In this document: piece by piece, positions 58,752 to 64,000 of the stretch | Layout of the letters: every line of letters starts with the position of its first letter | Position numbering within the stretch: position 1 is the stretch's first letter | Assembly: GCA_947652115.1 (NCBI GenBank) | Contig: OX393564.1 | Span: 22,617,629-22,681,628 of the forward strand | DNA length: 64,000 bases | Direction: 5' to 3' | Source: Blastomussa wellsi | Taxonomy: Eukaryota; Cnidaria; Anthozoa; Scleractinia; Plerogyridae | The notes under the pieces: model-generated | What the model saw: only the letters and a program-made list of their open reading frames with translations | What the model was told of the DNA's origin: nothing | Databases searched by the model: none | Translations under genes and position numbers: made by a program

Positions 58752-61700
58752 GTATGCTTCGTGTTACAAAGTGATTATTAAAGCTAATTGTAAGAAAAGC
58801 AGACCGATGTAAATTACTTCGTTATTGTTCTCTCTCCACGCTGCGACAACAAGACGCCATTTCTTCTAATTTATTGGCCACTTTGTGGTCAATTTATTGA
58901 AATTTCGCGAATGTTCTGTAATGAGTTAAGCGCGCAAAATTAATAAGAATACCATTTTAAAAGCTGTGATAGTATCTCATGTATTAATTTAAATGAAATG
59001 TTGATTGCTTAAAAGCATTTCAATCACCACAAGACTGAATTCCTGCCCGTGTAAGCTGTGGTTTCCCCACAAATTATCCACCGATAATTTTGCCGCACTC
59101 TCATTGGAGAAGCCTCTCAAGGGGTAAAAGCGACATGCGACACGGCCCTGAAAACTAGCGACATGGGGATTTCTAAAAACCGACAAGTGACATGAGATTC
59201 GACAGCGACGCAATAAACAGTGAAAATGACGGTGACATTGGAAAGTTGTGCATTTTACAAATAACAGTTAAAAACACTAAAAAAATATACGATAAATGTA
59301 GCATGAAAGTGACTCAGAATACTGGAAATTGCACTTCTGAGGGCTAAGAAATTCACAATTTCGCCGCGGGAGCCTACAAGCAAAGCTCCCTGGCAGCGTT
59401 CAGCATTCGCCGCTCACAAATTTTTGCCTACTGAGCACCATGAAAGTCCGGTTATAGCCCTGCAGCAAAACAGTGTCTCGCAAAAAAAAAGCGACGGGTA
59501 CAGTTACGCGACGCTGATTTCCGTTTCGTAAACGTTCGATGCAATTTTTTAACGGTCGATGCATGCCATAATTGGTAACCAAGCTTTTCGGAATAAACGC
59601 CTAAACGATGCTATATCTGCTCTAGTTTAGGCCTGGACTGGGTAGAAACTGTTATAATTTGGTGATAGACTAATCGACACACTTACCAAATGCTTAATTG
59701 TTCAATTTCACACTGGTTTGCTTGCGGGTAGCTTTATTTGTTGGGTAGGGCGATACTATAAGTAAAATAGACTAAGAAAGTCATCTTTTATAACGAATTT
59801 TTCTGGGGATTTGGAGGATCAGCCTGGTAGTGTAGCGGTGAGATAGGGATGTTGGCATGTCAGAGGTAGACTGTTCACAGCCGCTCTATTTTTTCAGCAC
59901 AAAAGAACGCGCGCTAGCAAAAAAACAGTGATCCATTTTTTTTTTGCTCCCCGCCCCCTACCCCTTCGAGCCTCACGTTTTGCGCCGGAGTCCAGTTCTC
60001 TCGCGATTCATTCACCGCGTTCGCCAATCGAGGAAAAATACGAAAAGATAGCGGACTGTGAACAGTCTATGTCAGAGGTTCAGGCTTCGATTCTGGTTAT
60101 TGACGAACAATTTTTCTTTCTTTTTTGTGGGGAAAATAATTCGATGATAGCCAAAAAATGTCGAAAAAATGGCATCGACCGGCGACATCGGTCTTCAGAC
60201 GCACGCGACATCGGGACGCAGCTACCCCCGTTGGAAGGCCTAATTGAACAACACACCAAGTGGTACCAAATCGGACGAAGAGTATTTGCCACATATACCG
60301 AGTCCTATCTAATATCCGTCGCCCGATTTTATAGAGGGGCGCAATTACGCTCTGATTATCACCGTCGGTAGGTTTTATCTCTTTTTACCGAATAATTTCT
60401 TCAGCGCGCTGAAGAAATTATTCGGATTGTTGCATGGTGTATTGGAGAATAATATTATTGCCTGAAATTAATCAGTTTTCGGAAAATTTTCAGCCTTGGG
60501 CATTTAATCCTCCAACAGATCAGCCGTCTTAAGGGTTTCTTTACTAAGAGCATCGCACTTTCCACAACCATACCCAAAGCATGTTTGCATGGATTTGAAA
60601 TTCGTTTAAAAATATCTTCGTTTTTCCCTCAAAAACTGAGCAACAATTTAACCTCGATACCCCAGCTTTTGTCCTTTCCCCCGTCTCTGTAGCGCTTTTG
60701 AACCATTTGCGGACACTAGGTCGATTTTAATCTCGGTTAAAAATATAATCCATCAAAGGTAACCTCCCGAATATTTTTTATGAGTTACCCTACCCAGGCG
60801 ACACCGCGGAAAAACCCATCGCGCATGTGCATGACGTCACGATTTCTCAAGGTGGTTATCGTCAGCAAGGGAGATCACAAATATATGATCAATCGATAAT
60901 ATATAGATTTAGCCAAGCCTGAGAGCGGAGCTCCGTATTTTTGCTGGTTCTTAAAAATTTCTCTTAAATAAATAAGAATAATTAAAAACGCAACTCCAAT
61001 TGCAGAATTTCCGCTAAGAATGACCATGAAAAAAAACAATGCCTGGTCAGCAGTCAATTTAAAAAAAACCCGTTTCCTCGATGAGTTCTAAATCTGAGCC
61101 CCCGATCTGGTCATGTGATACTGGTCAGCGGACACCTCGATTTGACAGCTGCCAATTGACCATAACATGGATATCCAAGATGTAAGCTGATAGGGATGAC
61201 AAGGTATTGACAAGGCATGGCTACTCCAATGCAATGCGACTTCGTCATAGGGCGCACGCGCCTGCGATTCATGCCACTGGCCCTGTCCGTCTCCTATGGT
61301 TATGGGGCTCCGCTTTCCGGCCCTTCGGGCCGCTGGAGCTCCGCAAAATGTTTGGCCCAAACGTGCGTCGAACTTACGAGCTTGTCACAAAAATTGGAAA
61401 CAAAGTATGAAAGTTGGAATTAAAAAAAACAACAATCTACGTTTAGTATAAATCTTGACCTGCCATAAATTCATTGATGGTTACTAACAACTGAGGCGAA
61501 GATTATATGGTGCAAAGAGCTCAGAAAATGAAGTCAGCTTATGAACTACACAGAAAAATGAAGTGCTAATTTGGAAAGAATGAGAAATTAACCAATGATC
61601 GCGTGTCCGATAAGGGGGTAAGAATTGTTCAGAAGACAACATAATATTAATTTTATTACACTATGTTTCAATATTTTCAATAATTTTCGAAATGACGTAA

Positions 61701-62336
61701 TGACGAAAGGTAACTCGACAAAAGTAACTTATTGTCAAGGGGAACGTTTTGCTCTGAAACTTAAGGTTTAATACGTTCTCTTTATTTGCGAGAAGATACC
61801 GTTTAATTGTGAAATCTAATTACGATTTAGTGCCTAACAGCGTCCTTATTTTAATTATTATTTTTTTTTATTCAATACGATGTCGTTGAATGGAGCTCAA
61901 CAGCAAGCTAAGGGAGTTCCAATCTTCAGCACCAGTAAAAGCTAATGATTTTATCTCATAGTCGGGTAGTACTTCAGCGAAATGCAGGGCCGTACATAGC
62001 GGAGGGGGGGGGGGAGGTGCAGAGGGGGCAGTTGCCCCCGCCAGGAAAACTAAATGTTCTTATTTTTTCTAACATAGCGTTTAATTTTGCTGAGCTATTT
62101 CTTGTAGGAAGTGAAGGTCTGCGGAGTTTGCCCCCGCAGACAAAAAATGAAAAGCCAGGTTTTAGGGAAGAGAGACAACTCTTTTGCGAGGTTGTACGTT
62201 TCCACCCACAATGCGTGTATTTGGATCGCCGTCCTCATCAAAATCTTCAAAATGTATTTATATCACAGCGCCCACGCCAAAGCATTGCTCATTTGCATCG
62301 TTTCCACGAATAGTCACACCTTTCACCCGCTCCTAC
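58752..62336. other. Intergenic region between the two small genes
   Basis: No gene supported. The 147-codon open frame at 59928-60371 has low-complexity ends and no recognisable domain. 60880-61340 has GGAGCTCCG-type inverted ends (GCGGAGCTCCG and GGGGCTCCGC), suggesting a repeat. Confidence 0.45.
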
Positions 62337-62894
62337 TCAAAAAAGATGCCAGTTCGACAAATTGACGGCAACTATGAGGTCTCTCCTCAGTGATCTTAAC
62401 GTACCTCCGTTTTGCACGATGCACTTTTCGAGCTCATCGCAAATTGCTTTTCTTCGTGTGTTCGGTGCGTAAGGTCTGAAGATATACTCGTCAGCGTTTA
62501 AATAGACCACTGGGATAGGCTCCTCTTCGAGTATTTCCTCTCTTGTTGTAGCGTTTAAGCCGCGCCCAGACTTCACTATAGTTCCGTGCTTAAAGTTTTC
62601 GGACAAAGAGCGCCGGAGTCCTTTCGTTTTGGACGTAATTATGTTTTTCAGGGAGTCATTTTTTTGAATTACTGGCTTCGTCTGCTTGCCATCTCGACTG
62701 CATTCGGTTCTCAAGGAGGAGTTGTTTGTTTTTGTAACCGATGCAACTTTTGCTTGGAAGGGCAGCCAAGAAGTTGATTTATCAAGCCACGCAAATTTGA
62801 AATCTTGCTTTTTGAAAGTATCTCTTACCAACTCTGGTAAATAGAATTCTTTGTATTCTGAAATCGCTTTTTGGAAGAGCCGCTCTCCCTTCAT
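62337..62894 (-). CDS. Small protein of unknown function, paralogue B
   Basis: One exon, also 185 residues. The N-terminus (MKGERLFQKAISEYKEFYLP) differs from paralogue A. Both have a Lys/Ser-rich middle; here RRSLSENF is a possible basophilic kinase site. The C-terminus has RRKAICDELEKCIVQNGG (about 147-164) followed by LRSLRRDLIVAV, aligning with paralogue A. Upstream, TATAAATA at 62947-62954 lies only about 55 bp from the ATG, so the 5' untranslated region would be very short. Function and localisation are unknown; no signal peptide. Confidence 0.7.
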   Translation of the reverse strand: MKGERLFQKAISEYKEFYLPELVRDTFKKQDFKFAWLDKSTSWLPFQAKVASVTKTNNSSLRTECSRDGKQTKPVIQKNDSLKNIITSKTKGLRRSLSENFKHGTIVKSGRGLNATTREEILEEEPIPVVYLNADEYIFRPYAPNTRRKAICDELEKCIVQNGGTLRSLRRDLIVAVNLSNWHLF

Positions 62895-62946
62895 CTTGCA
62901 CGTTCGAGTACGAGCGCTCTAATTTAATCTTTCCACTTTTAAAGAG

Positions 62947-62954
62947 TATTTATA
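62947..62954 (-). promoter_or_regulatory. TATA box of paralogue B
   Basis: CCAATATAAATACTC on the minus strand is a canonical TATA element at the right distance for a start near 62920. Confidence 0.65.
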
Positions 62955-64000
62955 TTGGGGGCATTTGTGTATGTAACACTAATGACATGTTTTAGTGCTA
63001 AATTAAAATTTCCCCTTCAATTAACATCATTTTGTGGATGAAAAAATACATTCAATATCGTATATATTATATTTTCAAAATTGGGATTCTAATAAAATTA
63101 CTATCATGCATGTCTGAAATGTGTTTATTGAATACGCATCTTCAGGAAAAAATATGACATTGTTGTTTGTACATCTAGTCTCAAAGTCAGGTTCTAATTC
63201 GATCTAATTCACATCTCTTGCGGGGGCTTGTACTTCATAAATAAGCCAGACATGAATATCTACCAAAGGTTTGTTGTTTCTACTTACGGAAAGCATTTCT
63301 CAATGTTTATACATCAATTTATTGCATTGCTGAAGGCGGCAATTAGCTTTTTGTATCGAATTGCAAAATTTGGCACGTTTTTTAAAATCCTAGAAATAAC
63401 AAATCACGTAGATTCTGTAATTGTATGCCAAAAAATAGAATATTCTGGGTTATAATCTTAATAGTGATAGATGTTGTGGCTGAACGCAGCATTAGGAAAA
63501 AAGAAATTACTATTTCAGTCGATTCGTTGACATTTCCTTTTAATTTTTTGACGAATTGATAGTAAGCACTTATTAATGAAAATGTGCTTCTTACGAAAAA
63601 TTAAGTGTACGACAAACAACATATTAACCTAAAAACCTTAATGAGACATTGAACTATCTAGATAAAACCAACACTTCGTAACTATCTACCACGTAAACAC
63701 CGCGAGCGAAATCTTTTTTGGCAGGTGATATATTTTCTGTGGTTCGAGCGCTGGTTCCTTGTTCGATTTCAAATCATGGCCAGGGATGTAGTGGAGATGT
63801 ATTGGAAATGGTCTTTCTCTCCACTTGTCAATTAGAAACATCATTTTAGAGTCCGTGGGGGAGGTACTCCTTGTAATTTTTGGTGGGGGTGTGCCGCCCG
63901 GATCGCCAAATCCAGACCCTATTTCAGAACAATGCATGCCATTTTCAACACCCGTTTTACACCCGTTGGGTAAAATTTAGCTGGGATGATATATTTTATC
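62955..64000. other. Right-end spacer
   Basis: AT-rich and mostly featureless. A GC-richer stretch at 63850-63930 (GATCCGGGCGGCACACCCC on the minus strand) is repeat-like. No gene is seen. Confidence 0.5.

Noticed and set aside
59928..60371. 147-codon plus-strand frame
   Set aside because: No recognisable domain, a homopolymer-rich start and no splice or promoter context; probably repeat-derived.
63686..63937. 83-codon minus-strand frame at the right end
   Set aside because: It has repeat-like GC-rich sequence and no recognised motif, promoter or splice context.

Overview
The window is nuclear DNA of an animal, most likely a cnidarian and probably a stony coral. The genes have many small GT-AG exons, the predicted proteins resemble animal families (TRPA1, TIPRL, CFAP95, PRMT9, AGXT), and the introns are full of short inverted-repeat elements (MITEs), tRNA-derived SINEs and one LTR retrotransposon. 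The species is inferred from overall character only; no search was possible. One run of 200 N at 38801-39000 is an assembly gap.

Layout, left to right. (1) 295-7602, minus: a TRPA1-like ankyrin-repeat channel; its pore and C-terminus lie beyond the left edge. (2) 7603-11146: repeat-rich spacer with a tRNA-like repeat unit and a SINE. (3) 11147-15189, minus: a class V PLP aminotransferase (isopenicillin N epimerase-like) with signs of damage. (4) 15395-26568, plus, divergent from the previous gene across about 200 bp: TIPRL in seven exons, with a young Ty3/gypsy-type LTR retrotransposon in intron 2 and nested MITEs in intron 3. (5) 27213-30832, minus: the ciliary microtubule protein CFAP95 in six exons, convergent with TIPRL and divergent from (6) PRMT9 at 31115-33565, plus, which has an uninterrupted coding region. 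(7) 33566-36996: spacer with a long inverted repeat. (8) 36997-45649 and 48513-56680, plus: two tandem ten-exon copies of alanine-glyoxylate aminotransferase (AGXT). The first has a mitochondrial-type presequence and no peroxisomal signal. The second ends in the peroxisomal signal SHL. Between them lies an inverted-repeat element whose end has expanded into a 68-bp tandem array. (9) 58073-58630 and 62337-62894, minus: two TATA-box-driven single-exon genes for 185-residue proteins that share a C-terminal motif and look like paralogues of an unrecognised family.

There is no operon-like organisation. The functional links visible are the AGXT pair (glyoxylate detoxification apparently divided between two organelles by gene duplication), two head-to-head gene pairs that may share promoters (aminotransferase/TIPRL and CFAP95/PRMT9), and the pair of small unknown genes. 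Much of the remaining sequence is mobile-element debris, some of it informative: an internally inverted SINE with an intact target duplication, and a scrambled integrase-like gene next to the assembly gap.
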